Notes under the pieces: model-generated | Databases searched by the model: none | Told to the model about the DNA's origin: nothing | The model's input: the letters and a program-made list of their open reading frames with translations, nothing else | Shown: in pieces, positions 43,791 to 53,802 of the stretch | How positions within the stretch are numbered: the first letter of the stretch is position 1 | Layout of the letters: each line of letters starts with the position of its first letter | NCBI RefSeq assembly: GCF_000192745.1 | Contig: NC_015259.1 | Coordinates: forward strand, 3,673,001-3,737,000 | Length of the DNA: 64,000 bases | Reading direction: 5' to 3' | DNA from: Polymorphum gilvum SL003B-26A1 | Lineage (GTDB): Bacteria > Pseudomonadota > Alphaproteobacteria > Rhizobiales > Stappiaceae | Position numbers and translations under genes: made by a program

Positions 43791-44792
43791 ATGCCCGACA
43801 CGTCCGCCGTCCGTTTTTCCCTGGTCGACGACCTTGCCGCCTTTCCCGCGCATCTGCGCGGCGGCGTCGTGGCGATCGGCAACTTCGACGGCGTCCACCG
43901 CGGCCACCGCGCCGTGCTCGACGAGGCCGCGGCGGTCGCTCGCGCAACCGGCGAGCCGGTCTATGCGATGACCTTCGAGCCGCATCCGCGCACGGTGTTC
44001 AACCCGTCCCGGCCGGTTTTCCGCCTGACCCCGGCCCCGATCAAGGCGGCGGTGATGGAGGCCTTTGGCCTCGACGGCCTGCTGGTGGTGCCGTTCACCC
44101 ACGATTTCGCCGGCATGGAAGCCGCCGACTTCGTGCGCGGCATCCTGATCGACACGCTGCGGATCCGCCACGCGGTGACCGGCTACGACTTCCATTTCGG
44201 CAAGGCGCGCGCCGGCACGCCCGACTACCTGCGCAACGCGGGCCGGGACCACGGCTTCGGCGTCAACATCGTCGAGGCGGAGAACGACGAGGGCGGCGAG
44301 GTCATCTCGTCGTCGCGCATCCGTGCCGCGCTTGCGGACGGCGACCTCGTGCTGGCCAACGCCCTGCTCGGCTATCGCTGGTTCGTCGAGGGCACGGTCG
44401 AGCACGGTGAGAAGCGCGGTCGCGATCTCGGCTATCCGACTGCGAATCTCCGTCTGGCGCCGGAATGCACGCTCAGGCACGGCATCTACGCCGTCCAGGT
44501 CCAGGTCGACGGGCAGCGCCACGAGGGCGTCGCGAGCTTCGGCCGCCGGCCGATGTTCGACAACGGCGCGCCGCTGCTGGAGACGTTCCTGTTCGACTTT
44601 GCCGGTGATCTCTACGGCCGAACCATGCGGGTGAGCTTCGTGTCGTTCCTGCGCCCCGAGGCGCGCTTCGACGGCATCGAGGCCCTGATCGCGCAGATGG
44701 ACAGGGACAGCGACGAGGCCCGGGCCGCCCTTGCCTCGGCGCGGCCGCTGTCGGCGCTCGACCTCGCCCTCGGCGCCCAAGGCGTGGAATGA
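43791..44792 (+). CDS. ribF: Bifunctional riboflavin kinase/FAD synthetase RibF
   Basis: A 333-residue enzyme that turns riboflavin into FMN and then FAD. The N-terminal FAD-synthetase domain has AIGNFDGVHRGH and the ISSSRIR motif; the C-terminal kinase domain has GYPTANLRL. Both are complete. It overlaps the EamA transporter gene by 4 bp (ATGA) and is divergent from a flavin reductase. No FMN riboswitch-like leader is seen. Confidence 0.96.
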   Translation: MPDTSAVRFSLVDDLAAFPAHLRGGVVAIGNFDGVHRGHRAVLDEAAAVARATGEPVYAMTFEPHPRTVFNPSRPVFRLTPAPIKAAVMEAFGLDGLLVVPFTHDFAGMEAADFVRGILIDTLRIRHAVTGYDFHFGKARAGTPDYLRNAGRDHGFGVNIVEAENDEGGEVISSSRIRAALADGDLVLANALLGYRWFVEGTVEHGEKRGRDLGYPTANLRLAPECTLRHGIYAVQVQVDGQRHEGVASFGRRPMFDNGAPLLETFLFDFAGDLYGRTMRVSFVSFLRPEARFDGIEALIAQMDRDSDEARAALASARPLSALDLALGAQGVE

Positions 44793-45736
44793 CGCCGGCC
44801 CCGTCCACCCCGGCCGACACCCTGCGCGGCATCGTCCTGATGACGGCGGCGATGCTGATCGTGCCCTTGATGGACATCGTCGCCAAATATCTGTCCGCCG
44901 TGCTGCCGCCGCTCGAGATCGCCTTCGGGCGGTTCGCGTTCCAGGGCGCCTTCGCGGTCCTGACCGCGGCAATCGGACCCGGCTTCGCGGCGCTTCGGAC
45001 GCGACGCTGGCGCGCCAACCTGCTGCGCGGCGTCCTGCTGGCCGGAGCGACCTTCGCCTTCTTCACGGCCGTGAAGGTCATGCCGGTCGCCGACGCGATC
45101 GCCATCTTCTTCGTCGAGCCGATGATCCTAACCGGCCTGTCGGCCGTCTTCCTGCGCGAGACAGTCGGCTTCCGGCGCTGGATCGCGATCGCTGTCGGCC
45201 TCGCCGGCGCGCTGCTGATCATCCGCCCGGGCTTCGCCGAGTTCGGACCGGTGGCGGTGCTGCCGCTGGTCACCGCCTTCCTGTTCGCGCTCTACCTGCT
45301 GATCACGCGGCACCTGTCCGGCGAGGACAGCATGCTGTCGATCCAGTTCACCACCGCGCTTGGCGGCGCCGCAGTGCTCGGGGCAGCGCTGCTGGTCGTC
45401 GGCGCCACCGGAGCGACGGCCGAGCCGCTGGTATTGCCCGGCGTGCCCGAACTCGGCCTGCTCGCCGTCATCGGCGCCATCTCGTTCTTCGCCCACGGGC
45501 TCATCGTGCGGGCCTTCGCGCTGGCTCCGGCCTCCGTGCTCGCGCCGTTCAACTATCTGGAGATCGTCAGCGCGACCCTGTTCGGCTTCCTGGTGTTCGG
45601 CGACTTCCCCGACCTGCCGACCTGGGGCGGCATCGCGCTCATCGTCGGCAGCGGGCTCTACATCGCCCACCGCGAGCGCGTTCGCGCGACCGTCGTGGCG
45701 GCCGGGACCGCCGACCGCACCGGCGCGGTCGAGTGA
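44789..45736 (+). CDS. EamA-family (DMT) transporter
   Basis: A 315-residue inner-membrane protein with ten transmembrane segments in two EamA halves; FFTAVKVMPVADAIAIFFVEPMILTGLSAVFLRE in the first half and APASVLAPFNYLEIVSATLFGFLVFGD in the second are typical. Substrate unknown; relatives export amino acids, metabolites or riboflavin-like compounds. It starts on the stop of ribF, so the pair is translationally coupled, which makes a flavin-linked role worth considering. Confidence 0.92.
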   Translation: MTPAPSTPADTLRGIVLMTAAMLIVPLMDIVAKYLSAVLPPLEIAFGRFAFQGAFAVLTAAIGPGFAALRTRRWRANLLRGVLLAGATFAFFTAVKVMPVADAIAIFFVEPMILTGLSAVFLRETVGFRRWIAIAVGLAGALLIIRPGFAEFGPVAVLPLVTAFLFALYLLITRHLSGEDSMLSIQFTTALGGAAVLGAALLVVGATGATAEPLVLPGVPELGLLAVIGAISFFAHGLIVRAFALAPASVLAPFNYLEIVSATLFGFLVFGDFPDLPTWGGIALIVGSGLYIAHRERVRATVVAAGTADRTGAVE

Positions 45737-45828
45737 GCAGGTCCTTGATTTTTGCGGCAGCGCAGCAAAAACTGCGGACCGCAGGCGTCCTTGCACTGAA
45801 TTCCCGTCCGTTTCCCGAAAGGCTCCCG

Positions 45829-46281
45829 ATGACGTCCTCGCCCGCCGACCACACCAGCTACGCATTCGAGGATCTGGAGATCGGCATGCGTGCCGAGAGC
45901 GTCGACACTGTGACCGAGACGATGATCGCGCAGTTCGCCGCGGCGAGCGGCGACTACAATCCGGTGCATTTCGACGCCGACTATGCCGCTGGCACGCGCT
46001 TCAAGCGGCCGATCGCGCACGGGCTTCTGACCGCGTCGCTGATTTCCAAGGTGATGGGCATGAAGCTGCCCGGCGCCGGCGGCATCTACGTGTCGCAGTC
46101 GTTCAACTTCCGCGCCCCGGTCTATCCGGGCGACACCGTGGTCTCGACCGCGACCGTGACCAGCCTCGACCCGCAGCGCGGCTTCGCGACCATCTCCGTG
46201 CGCTCCGAGGTGGACGGGCGGACCGTGCTCGACGGCGAGGCGCTGGTCATGCCGCGCCGGGCCGCCCGAACCGCCCATTGA
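45829..46281 (+). CDS. MaoC-like hydratase (second paralogue)
   Basis: A 150-residue hot-dog-fold protein with SGDYNPVHFDADYAA-x5-PIAHGL, the R-hydratase motif with catalytic Asp and His. Closely related to the protein at 42623 over its whole length. Substrate unknown; either an acyl-CoA or a hydroxyacyl intermediate. GAAAGG is near the start. The short inverted repeat TTTTTGC/GCAAAAA (45749-45771) lies upstream, after the EamA stop. Confidence 0.9.
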   Translation: MTSSPADHTSYAFEDLEIGMRAESVDTVTETMIAQFAAASGDYNPVHFDADYAAGTRFKRPIAHGLLTASLISKVMGMKLPGAGGIYVSQSFNFRAPVYPGDTVVSTATVTSLDPQRGFATISVRSEVDGRTVLDGEALVMPRRAARTAH

Positions 46282-46550
46282 GGCGCGGCCGCGATGCCAT
46301 TTCGCGCTTTATTCCGTTTCGCGACGCTGGTAGTAGAGCCGGCATGACCCGTCATGCGCCCTTCCGCCGGAGCCAGGCTGCCGCCGGCCTGCGAATTACC
46401 GGCCCGGCCTTCGGCTGACGCCCCGCGCGGCGCCGAAGGACCGGGAGCACGTCCACGACCGCCGGACCGCCGCCGCAAGGGCGTGCCGCTCCGCGACCCG
46501 ACCGTCCGAATTCCGGCGCATGCCAGCGCCCCACCTGCGGATCCCATTCG

Positions 46551-49541
46551 ATGACCGAGACCCCGAGCCGCGACTATTCCGAAACGCTGAACCTGCCGAC
46601 CACCGACTTCCCCATGCGCGCCGGCCTGCCGCAGAAGGAGCCGGAGATCCTCGCGCGCTGGCAGAAGCTCGGCCTCTACGGCCGCCTGCGCGCGGCGGCA
46701 AAGGGCAAGGCGAAGTTCCTGCTGCACGACGGCCCGCCCTACGCCAACGGCCACATCCACATCGGCCATGCGCTGAACAAGACGCTGAAGGACATCGTCA
46801 CGCGCTCCATGCAGATGCTGGGCTACGACAGCAACTACGTGCCCGGCTGGGACTGCCACGGACTGCCGATCGAGTGGAAGATCGAGGAGGAGAACTACCG
46901 CTCCAAGGGCCGGCAGAAGCCGGATCTCGCCGATCCGGAGGCGATGATCGCCTTCCGCCAGGAATGCCGCGCCTATGCCGAGCACTGGATCGGCGTGCAG
47001 CGCGACGAGTTCCGCCGGCTCGGCATCGAAGGCGACTGGGACACCCCCTATCTGACCATGAACTTCGACAGCGAGGCGGTGATCGCCGAGGAACTGATGA
47101 AGTTCGCCACCTCCGGCCAGCTCTACCGCGGCTCCAAGCCGGTGATGTGGTCGGTGGTCGAGAAGACCGCGCTGGCCGAGGCCGAGATCGAGTACCACGA
47201 CTACCAGTCGGACATGATCTGGGTGAAGTTCCCGGTGATCGAGGCGGGCGGCACCGACGAAGCCGCCGCCGAAGACCTGCTTGACGCCTCTGTCGTCATC
47301 TGGACAACCACGCCGTGGACCATCCCGGGCAACCGGGCGATCTCCTATTCCGCCAGGATCGCCTACGGCCTCTACGAGGTGACGCAGGACGGGCTGCCGG
47401 ACGAAAACTGGGTGCAGAAGGGCGACCGGCTGATCCTCGCCGACGCGCTGGCCGAGGACGTGTTCAAGAACGCGCGCATCGGCGCGTTCCGCAAGCTCCG
47501 CACTGTCACCGCCGACGAACTCGGCGCGATTACCTGCGCCCATCCCTACCGCGAGCTCGGCCTCGGCGGCTACGCCTTCGACGTGCCGCTCTTGGACGGC
47601 GAGCACGTCACCGACGACGCCGGCACCGGCTTCGTGCACACCGCGCCCGGCCACGGCACCGACGACTTCGAGATCTGGACGGCGAAGGCGCGCGAGCTGG
47701 AGGCGCACGGCATCGACACGGCGATCCCGTTCACCGTCGCCGACGACGGCTTCTACACCAAGGACGCGCCGGGCTTCGACGGCATCCAGGTGATCGACCA
47801 CAAGGGCGAGAAGGGCAAGGCCAATAAGGCCAACATCGAGAGGCTGAAGGAGGCCGGCGCGCTGATCGGCCTCGGCCGGCTCAAGCACCAGTATCCGCAT
47901 TCCTGGCGCTCCAAGAAGCCGATCATCTTCCGCAACACGCCGCAGTGGTTCGTCTACATGGACCGCGCGATCGAAGGCACCAATGACGGTTCTGGCGACA
48001 CCTTGCGCGCGCGCGCGCTGGCCGCCATCGACGCCACGCGTTTCGTGCCGGCCGGCGGCCAGCGCCGGCTGCGCTCGATGATCGAGAACCGGCCCGACTG
48101 GGTGCTGTCCCGGCAACGGGCCTGGGGCGTGCCGATCACCGTGTTCGTCAACCGGGACACCGGCGAGGTGCTGAAGGATCCGGCCGTCAATGCTCGCATC
48201 GTCGAGGCGTTCCGCGCCGAGGGCGCCGACGCCTGGTTCGCCCCCGGCGCCAGGGAGCGCTTCCTCGGAGACGCCTATCGGGCCGAGGAGTGGGACAAGG
48301 TCGACGACATCCTCGACGTCTGGTTCGACAGCGGCTCGACCCACGCCTTCTGCCTGGAAAAGCGCGCCGACCTGATGCCGAAGCGGCGCGGTCTCGGCGG
48401 CGAGGACTACGTGCTCTACTTGGAGGGCTCCGACCAGCACCGCGGCTGGTTCCACTCCTCGCTGCTGGAAAGCTGCGGCACACGCCGCCACGCGCCCTAC
48501 GACGCGGTGCTGACCCACGGCTTCACCATGGCCGAGGACGGGCGCAAGATGTCCAAGTCGCTCGGCAACCAGGTGTTCCCGCAGGACGTCATCAAGCAGT
48601 ACGGCGCCGACATCCTGCGCCTGTGGGTGGCCTCGTCGGACTATGCCGAGGACCAGCGCATCGGGCCGGAGATCCTCAAGACCAACGTCGACAGCTACCG
48701 CAAGCTGCGCAACACTATCCGCTGGATGCTCGGCTCGCTCGCCCATTACCGCGGCGAAACGGTGGCGCTCGCCGACATGCCGGAGCTGGAGCGCCTCATG
48801 CTGCACCGGCTGGCCGAGCTCGACGCGCTGGTGCGCGAGGCCTACTGGGCGTTCGACTACAAGAAGGTCTCGCACCACCTGTTCACCTTCATGACGGTGG
48901 AGTTGTCGGCGTTCTATTTCGACGTGCGCAAGGACGCGCTCTACTGCGATCCAGCGTCGTCGGTGCGGCGCAAGGCCGCGCTCCACGTCATCGACCGGCT
49001 GTTCGACTGCCTGGTCACCTGGCTGGCGCCGATGCTGCCCTTCACCATGGAGGAGAGCTGGCTGGCGCGCCATCCCTCCGAGGACGGCTCGGTGCATCTG
49101 CAGCTGTTCCCGCAGGTGCCGGCCGCGTGGCGCGACGACGCGCTGGCGGCGAAATGGGCGCGCATCCGCACCGTGCGGCGCGTCGTCACCGGCGCGCTGG
49201 AGATCGAGCGGCGCGACAAGCGCATCGGCTCCTCGCTGGAAGCGCATCCGGTCGTCCATGTTACCGATCCGGAGCTGGTGGCCGCGCTCGCCGGCATCGA
49301 CATGGCCGACATCTGCATCACCAGCCAGCTGACGTTGACCGACCGACCGGCGCCGGAGGGCGCCTTCGCGCTCGACGATACCCGCGGCGTCGCCGTGGTG
49401 CCGGGCTTGGCCGAAGGCCGAAAGTGCGCCCGCTCGTGGAAGATTCTGCCCGAGGTCGGCTCGGATCCGGACTATCCGGACGTCACCCCGCGCGACGCGG
49501 CGGCGCTGCGCGAGTGGGACGCGGCGCACAAGGCAGCGTGA
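46551..49541 (+). CDS. ileS: Isoleucine-tRNA ligase
   Basis: A 996-residue class I synthetase. The HIGH motif appears as [14 protein letters not shown] at about residues 62-75, the editing domain has [10 protein letters not shown], and KMSKSLGN lies at about 666. The C-terminal zinc ribbon is reduced: [13 protein letters not shown] has a single Cys where other groups have paired Cys, a state typical of alphaproteobacterial IleRS. No T-box leader is seen. It is followed by lspA one base after its stop. Confidence 0.97.
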   Translation: MTETPSRDYSETLNLPTTDFPMRAGLPQKEPEILARWQKLGLYGRLRAAAKGKAKFLLHDGPPYANGHIHIGHALNKTLKDIVTRSMQMLGYDSNYVPGWDCHGLPIEWKIEEENYRSKGRQKPDLADPEAMIAFRQECRAYAEHWIGVQRDEFRRLGIEGDWDTPYLTMNFDSEAVIAEELMKFATSGQLYRGSKPVMWSVVEKTALAEAEIEYHDYQSDMIWVKFPVIEAGGTDEAAAEDLLDASVVIWTTTPWTIPGNRAISYSARIAYGLYEVTQDGLPDENWVQKGDRLILADALAEDVFKNARIGAFRKLRTVTADELGAITCAHPYRELGLGGYAFDVPLLDGEHVTDDAGTGFVHTAPGHGTDDFEIWTAKARELEAHGIDTAIPFTVADDGFYTKDAPGFDGIQVIDHKGEKGKANKANIERLKEAGALIGLGRLKHQYPHSWRSKKPIIFRNTPQWFVYMDRAIEGTNDGSGDTLRARALAAIDATRFVPAGGQRRLRSMIENRPDWVLSRQRAWGVPITVFVNRDTGEVLKDPAVNARIVEAFRAEGADAWFAPGARERFLGDAYRAEEWDKVDDILDVWFDSGSTHAFCLEKRADLMPKRRGLGGEDYVLYLEGSDQHRGWFHSSLLESCGTRRHAPYDAVLTHGFTMAEDGRKMSKSLGNQVFPQDVIKQYGADILRLWVASSDYAEDQRIGPEILKTNVDSYRKLRNTIRWMLGSLAHYRGETVALADMPELERLMLHRLAELDALVREAYWAFDYKKVSHHLFTFMTVELSAFYFDVRKDALYCDPASSVRRKAALHVIDRLFDCLVTWLAPMLPFTMEESWLARHPSEDGSVHLQLFPQVPAAWRDDALAAKWARIRTVRRVVTGALEIERRDKRIGSSLEAHPVVHVTDPELVAALAGIDMADICITSQLTLTDRPAPEGAFALDDTRGVAVVPGLAEGRKCARSWKILPEVGSDPDYPDVTPRDAAALREWDAAHKAA

Positions 49542-49542
49542 C

Positions 49543-50085
49543 GTGGACGGCTGGACCGCGCGCTGGCTGTGGGGCTCCAGGAGCGGCTTCGTCGCCGCCG
49601 TGGCGCTCGCCGGCTTCGTGCTCGACCAGGCGACCAAGCTGTGGGTGCTGTTCGTGTTCGACCTGCCGGCACGCGGCTCCGTCGCTGTGCTGCCGGTGCT
49701 CGACCTGGTGATGGTGTGGAACCGGGGCATCTCCTACGGGCTGTTCCAGCAGGACGGCCCGGTCGGGCGGTGGGCGCTGGCGCTGTTTACGCTGGCGGCG
49801 GCGGTCGGCCTGTGGATCTGGTCGGTGCGCGCCACGACGCGCCTCGCCGCTCTGGCGCTTGCGCTGGTCATCGGCGGAGCGCTCGGCAACGGCGTCGACC
49901 GCTTCGCCTACGGAGCGGTCGCCGACTTCGTGCACATCCATGTCGGCACCTTCTCCTGGTACGTGTTCAACCTCGCCGACGCCTGGATCGTTGCCGGCGT
50001 CGCCGGTCTCCTGTATGACGGTTTCGCAAGCGGTCCAAATAATGCCGCAAAATCCGGGTCTAAGGACCCGAACGCGGACGGATAG
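49543..50085 (+). CDS. lspA: Lipoprotein signal peptidase LspA
   Basis: A 180-residue aspartic protease of the inner membrane that cleaves prolipoproteins before the lipidated Cys. Four transmembrane segments; the catalytic Asp residues lie in ALGNGVDRFAYGAVADFVHIH and FNLADAWI. GTG start one base after the ileS stop, so it is co-transcribed. The family order ileS-lspA is widespread. The last 15 residues are basic and non-conserved. Confidence 0.96.
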   Translation: MDGWTARWLWGSRSGFVAAVALAGFVLDQATKLWVLFVFDLPARGSVAVLPVLDLVMVWNRGISYGLFQQDGPVGRWALALFTLAAAVGLWIWSVRATTRLAALALALVIGGALGNGVDRFAYGAVADFVHIHVGTFSWYVFNLADAWIVAGVAGLLYDGFASGPNNAAKSGSKDPNADG

Positions 50086-50156
50086 TCGTGTGAGGTAGCT
50101 CCGCAACGGGTTGCCGACGGCATCACAGCAAGACGGGAACCGGCGACGTGCGGTGG

Positions 50157-50876
50157 ATGAGCTCTCAGAACACTTCCGGAATGCGGCGCGGCGTGGCGCT
50201 GGCGGGGCCCCTTGCGGCGGCTTTCGCGAGCCTGCTGCTGGCCGGCTGCGTGAGCAATTCCGAAGGTTACGAGGAAGGCGTCGACCGCGCCGCGGTGCGC
50301 CAGATCATGTCCGGGCTCGGCGCCGTCGACCCGCAGGCCAAGCCGATCGACTACAAGCCCCGGGCGCCACTGGCGATGCCGGCCAAGCTAGACGACCTGC
50401 CGCCGCCCGAAGACGACAAGCAGTCTCAGGTCGCCGCCAACTGGCCGCAGAACGACGACAAGGAACTGAAGGAACTGCGGGCGATCTACGCCGGCGGCGA
50501 CCCCAACACCAGCCTGCTGACCCCCGAGCAGATGCGCGGCATCCGCATCGGCGACGGCAGCCGCCCGGACCCGGTGCGCGACGCCCGCGACGCCGAGATC
50601 CGCGAGGGCGCGCGCCTGACGCCGGCGGAAATGAAGGCCCAGCACGAAGGCGCGACCAAGGTCGACACGTCGCGGCTGTTCGATCCCGAGGGCAGGCCCG
50701 TGCGCCGCTTCCTGATCGAACCGCCGGTGGCCTACAGCACGCCCGCCGCCAACGCGCCGCTGGTCGCTCCCTCGGACGACAAGCAGCTCAAGGAGCGCGT
50801 TGCCCGCGAGATGGAAGGCGGCAAGCTGCGGCCCGGCTGCGTCCCGTCGGCGACCGACGACTGCATCATGGACTGA
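50157..50876 (+). CDS. Putative lipoprotein of unknown function
   Basis: A predicted 239-residue lipoprotein: a basic N-terminus, a hydrophobic stretch and the lipobox LLAGC at about residues 26-30. The mature part is rich in Pro, Asp and charged residues with no domain I know, and is likely disordered in part. It follows lspA, whose product would process it, a common but not functional link. The start is uncertain: GTG 50148, ATG 50157 or ATG 50181 are all in frame before the lipobox. Confidence 0.75.
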   Translation: MSSQNTSGMRRGVALAGPLAAAFASLLLAGCVSNSEGYEEGVDRAAVRQIMSGLGAVDPQAKPIDYKPRAPLAMPAKLDDLPPPEDDKQSQVAANWPQNDDKELKELRAIYAGGDPNTSLLTPEQMRGIRIGDGSRPDPVRDARDAEIREGARLTPAEMKAQHEGATKVDTSRLFDPEGRPVRRFLIEPPVAYSTPAANAPLVAPSDDKQLKERVAREMEGGKLRPGCVPSATDDCIMD

Positions 50877-51019
50877 GCCGCGCGGGGCGGACGCCGCCCG
50901 TCGCTTCGCCAACATGACCAAAATTTAACGGGCCGGCTCCGGAACGCCGCCTATATTGCGGGACACCGGGACGGGACCGCGCACGCATGCGGCCGGACCG
51001 GCAACGGGAGATCCAGTCC

Positions 51020-52423
51020 ATGCCCCTGACTCTTCGGCTGCCGCACAAGCCGCTTGCCGCCCTTGCCTGCGCCCTTCTGTTGCAGGCGCCGGTGGCGCTC
51101 CTGGGCGGTGCCCCGGCGCAGGCCGGCGACACGGTCACCATCGCGCCGAACCTCAGCCACTTCAGCCTCGACAACGGCCTGCAGGTCGTGGTCATTCCGG
51201 ACCATCGGGCACCGGTCGCCACCCACATGATCTGGTACAAGGTCGGCGCGGCGGACGAGCCGCCCGGCCAGTCCGGCGTGGCGCATTTCCTCGAACACCT
51301 GATGTTCAAGGGCACGACGACCCATCCCGACGGCGCCTTCTCGGCCATGGTCGCCGAACTGGGCGGCCAGGAAAATGCCTTCACCAGCAACGACTACACC
51401 GCCTATTTCCAGCGCGTCGCCAAGGAGCACCTGCCGCTGATGATGGAGCTGGAGGCGGACCGCATGCAGAACCTGGTTCTGACAGACGCGGTCGTCGCGC
51501 CGGAGCGCGACGTGGTGCTGGAGGAACGGCGCATGCGCGTCGACAGCGACCCGGCCGCGCGCCTGCAGGAGACGCTGTCGGCCGTCGCCTATGTCAACCA
51601 TCCCTACGGCTCGCCGGTGATCGGCTGGGAAAGCGAGATCGAGGCGCTGAACAGCGCGGCGGCGATCGCCTTCTACGACCGCTTCTACACGCCCAACAAC
51701 GCCATTCTGGTGGTCGCCGGCGACGTCGAGGCGGACGAGGTCCGGCGCCTGGCGCAAGACACCTATGGCAAGGTGCCGCGCAGGGCCGAGCCTGGCGAGC
51801 GGCTGCGGCCGAGCGAGCCACCGCTGGCCGGCGCCCGCTCCGTCACGCTCGAAGACCCCCGGGTGCGCCAGCCGTCGGTGACCCAGACCTGGCTGGTTCC
51901 CAGCCAGGCAACCGGCGCGGATCGCGAGCCGGAAGCGCTGGAACTGCTGGCAAAGATCCTTGGCGGCGGCGCCACCAGCCGCCTGCACAAGGCGGCGGTC
52001 CTGGAAGCCGGGAGCGCGATCTCCATCGGCAGCTACTACCAGGACACGTCGCTCGACGACACCCGCTTCCTGGTCTACGCCACGCCGCGTGACGGTCACA
52101 CGCTGGAGGAAATGGACACGATCATCGCCGAGACCATTCGCGCCGTCGCCGAGACCGGCGTCAGCGAGGCAGAGCTCGACCGCGCGAAGCGCCGCCTGAT
52201 CGCAGATGCGATCTACGCCCAGGACAGCCAGATGCGGCTCGCCCGCATCTTCGGCAGCGCCCTGACCAGCGGGCAGGCGATCGAGGACGTGCAGACCTGG
52301 CCCGCGCAGATCCAGGCGGTAACCCGCGAGGACATCCAGACGGCGGCACGCCGGCTGCTCGCCCCGCCGGTCACCGGCTACCTGAAGCCGGCCGACGATG
52401 CCGACCCGAACAGCAGGTCCTGA
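51020..52423 (+). CDS. Exported M16 zinc peptidase (catalytic subunit)
   Basis: A 467-residue protein with a signal peptide (ending AQAGDT at about residue 36). The inverted zinc motif HFLEH is at residues 89-93, with the distal Glu downstream in the helix containing ELEADRM. It should degrade peptides in the periplasm. It sits 25 bp before an M16 homologue without the motif; such pairs form active/inactive heterodimers resembling the mitochondrial processing peptidase. GGGAG is 8 nt before the ATG. Confidence 0.93.
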   Translation: MPLTLRLPHKPLAALACALLLQAPVALLGGAPAQAGDTVTIAPNLSHFSLDNGLQVVVIPDHRAPVATHMIWYKVGAADEPPGQSGVAHFLEHLMFKGTTTHPDGAFSAMVAELGGQENAFTSNDYTAYFQRVAKEHLPLMMELEADRMQNLVLTDAVVAPERDVVLEERRMRVDSDPAARLQETLSAVAYVNHPYGSPVIGWESEIEALNSAAAIAFYDRFYTPNNAILVVAGDVEADEVRRLAQDTYGKVPRRAEPGERLRPSEPPLAGARSVTLEDPRVRQPSVTQTWLVPSQATGADREPEALELLAKILGGGATSRLHKAAVLEAGSAISIGSYYQDTSLDDTRFLVYATPRDGHTLEEMDTIIAETIRAVAETGVSEAELDRAKRRLIADAIYAQDSQMRLARIFGSALTSGQAIEDVQTWPAQIQAVTREDIQTAARRLLAPPVTGYLKPADDADPNSRS

Positions 52424-52448
52424 CGGGCCACGTTCCACGGAGACGGAC

Positions 52449-53795
52449 ATGACGATGCAGACACGTCCCGGCGCCCTGCTGCGCCTGTCGATGACCGGCT
52501 CGCTGACCGGTCTTGCCGCCCTGCTGCTGCTTGCGCTCACCGGGCTCGCGGCCCAGGCGACCGCGATCCAACGCATCGTCAGTCCCGGTGGGATCGAGGC
52601 CTGGCTGGTCGAGGATCACACGGTGCCTCTGATCGCGCTGAACTTCTCGTTCGAGGGCGGCTCCACGCAGGACCCCGACGGCAAGGAAGGCGTCACGCGC
52701 CTGCTCGCGGCGACGCTGGACGAAGGAGCCGGCGAACTGACGTCCGAGGCCTTCCAGGCACGGCTGGAGGAGCTTGCCGTCAGCATCAGCTTCAATGCCG
52801 GCATGGACCGCTTCTACGGCAGCCTGAGAAGCCTGACGGATACCGGCGAGGACGCCTTCGACCTCCTGCACCTGGCGCTTTCGGCCCCCCGTTTCGACGA
52901 GGACGCCGTCGACCGGATGAAGTCCCAGATCGTGTCCGGTCTGAAGCGCGAGACGCGGGATCCGGACGCCATCGCCTCCAAGGCCTTCATGCGCGCGGCC
53001 TTCCCCGACCATCCCTATGCGCGGCCGTCGAACGGCACGGAGACGAGCGTGCCGGCGCTGACCCGCGACGACCTCGTCGCCCAACATCGCCGCCTCGTCG
53101 CGCGCAAGGGCCTGACCATCGGCGTGGTCGGGGCGATTGACGCCGACACGCTCTCCGTCCTGCTCGACAGGACCTTCGCCGGGCTCCCCGAGCAGGGCGA
53201 TCTGGTCCCGGTCGCCGAAACGCAGCCGGAGACCGGGATCCGCGTCGACGAGACGCTGGACGTGCCGCAGACGACGGTGCTGCTCGGCCTTCCAGGTCCG
53301 AAACGCGACGATCCCGACTACCAGTCCGCCTTCGTGATGAACCATATCCTGGGCGGCGGCAGCTTCACCTCCTGGCTCTACAGGGAGGTTCGGGAAAAGC
53401 GCGGGCTCTCCTACAGCGTTGGCACCGACCTGTCGCCGTATGACCGCTCCGGCGTGCTGTTCGCGTCGGGCGCAACGCGCGCAGACCGGGCCTCGGAGAC
53501 GCTGGACATCATCCTGCAACAGTTCGAGCGCATGGCTGCGGACGGCCCGACGCCCGAAGACCTCGCCAAGGCGAAGAGCTTCCTGACCGGTTCCTATGCC
53601 CTGCGTTTCGACACATCGGGCAAGATCGCGGGCCAGCTCGTGGCGCTGCAGAATGCGGGGCTGGGCATCGACTACTTCGACCGGCGCAACGCCGAGATCG
53701 AGGCCGTGACGCTCGAGGACGTCAAGCGCGTCGCACAGCGCTACCTTGCGGGCAAGACGCCGACCGTGGTGACGGTCGGACCGGCGACAAACTGA
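52449..53795 (+). CDS. Exported M16 peptidase-like protein (non-catalytic subunit)
   Basis: A 448-residue homologue of the preceding peptidase with a signal peptide (ending AAQATA, about residue 38). Where HxxEH should stand it reads GVTRLLAATLDEGA, so it cannot bind zinc in the usual way. The C-terminal SYSVGTDLSP and GGGSFTSWLYREVREKRGLSYS are well kept, as in substrate-binding beta subunits. Expected to pair with its neighbour. GGAG is 6 nt before the start. Confidence 0.92.
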   Translation: MTMQTRPGALLRLSMTGSLTGLAALLLLALTGLAAQATAIQRIVSPGGIEAWLVEDHTVPLIALNFSFEGGSTQDPDGKEGVTRLLAATLDEGAGELTSEAFQARLEELAVSISFNAGMDRFYGSLRSLTDTGEDAFDLLHLALSAPRFDEDAVDRMKSQIVSGLKRETRDPDAIASKAFMRAAFPDHPYARPSNGTETSVPALTRDDLVAQHRRLVARKGLTIGVVGAIDADTLSVLLDRTFAGLPEQGDLVPVAETQPETGIRVDETLDVPQTTVLLGLPGPKRDDPDYQSAFVMNHILGGGSFTSWLYREVREKRGLSYSVGTDLSPYDRSGVLFASGATRADRASETLDIILQQFERMAADGPTPEDLAKAKSFLTGSYALRFDTSGKIAGQLVALQNAGLGIDYFDRRNAEIEAVTLEDVKRVAQRYLAGKTPTVVTVGPATN

Positions 53796-53802
53796 CCGAT
53801 CC

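Noticed and set aside
45749-45771. TTTTTGC/GCAAAAA inverted repeat after the EamA gene
   Set aside because: AT-only stem is weak and lacks a terminator T-tract after the stem; kept only as a note in the MaoC entry.
46122-49730. Minus-strand open frame of 1202 codons opposite ileS
   Set aside because: No recognisable domain; a shadow of a strongly conserved tRNA synthetase.
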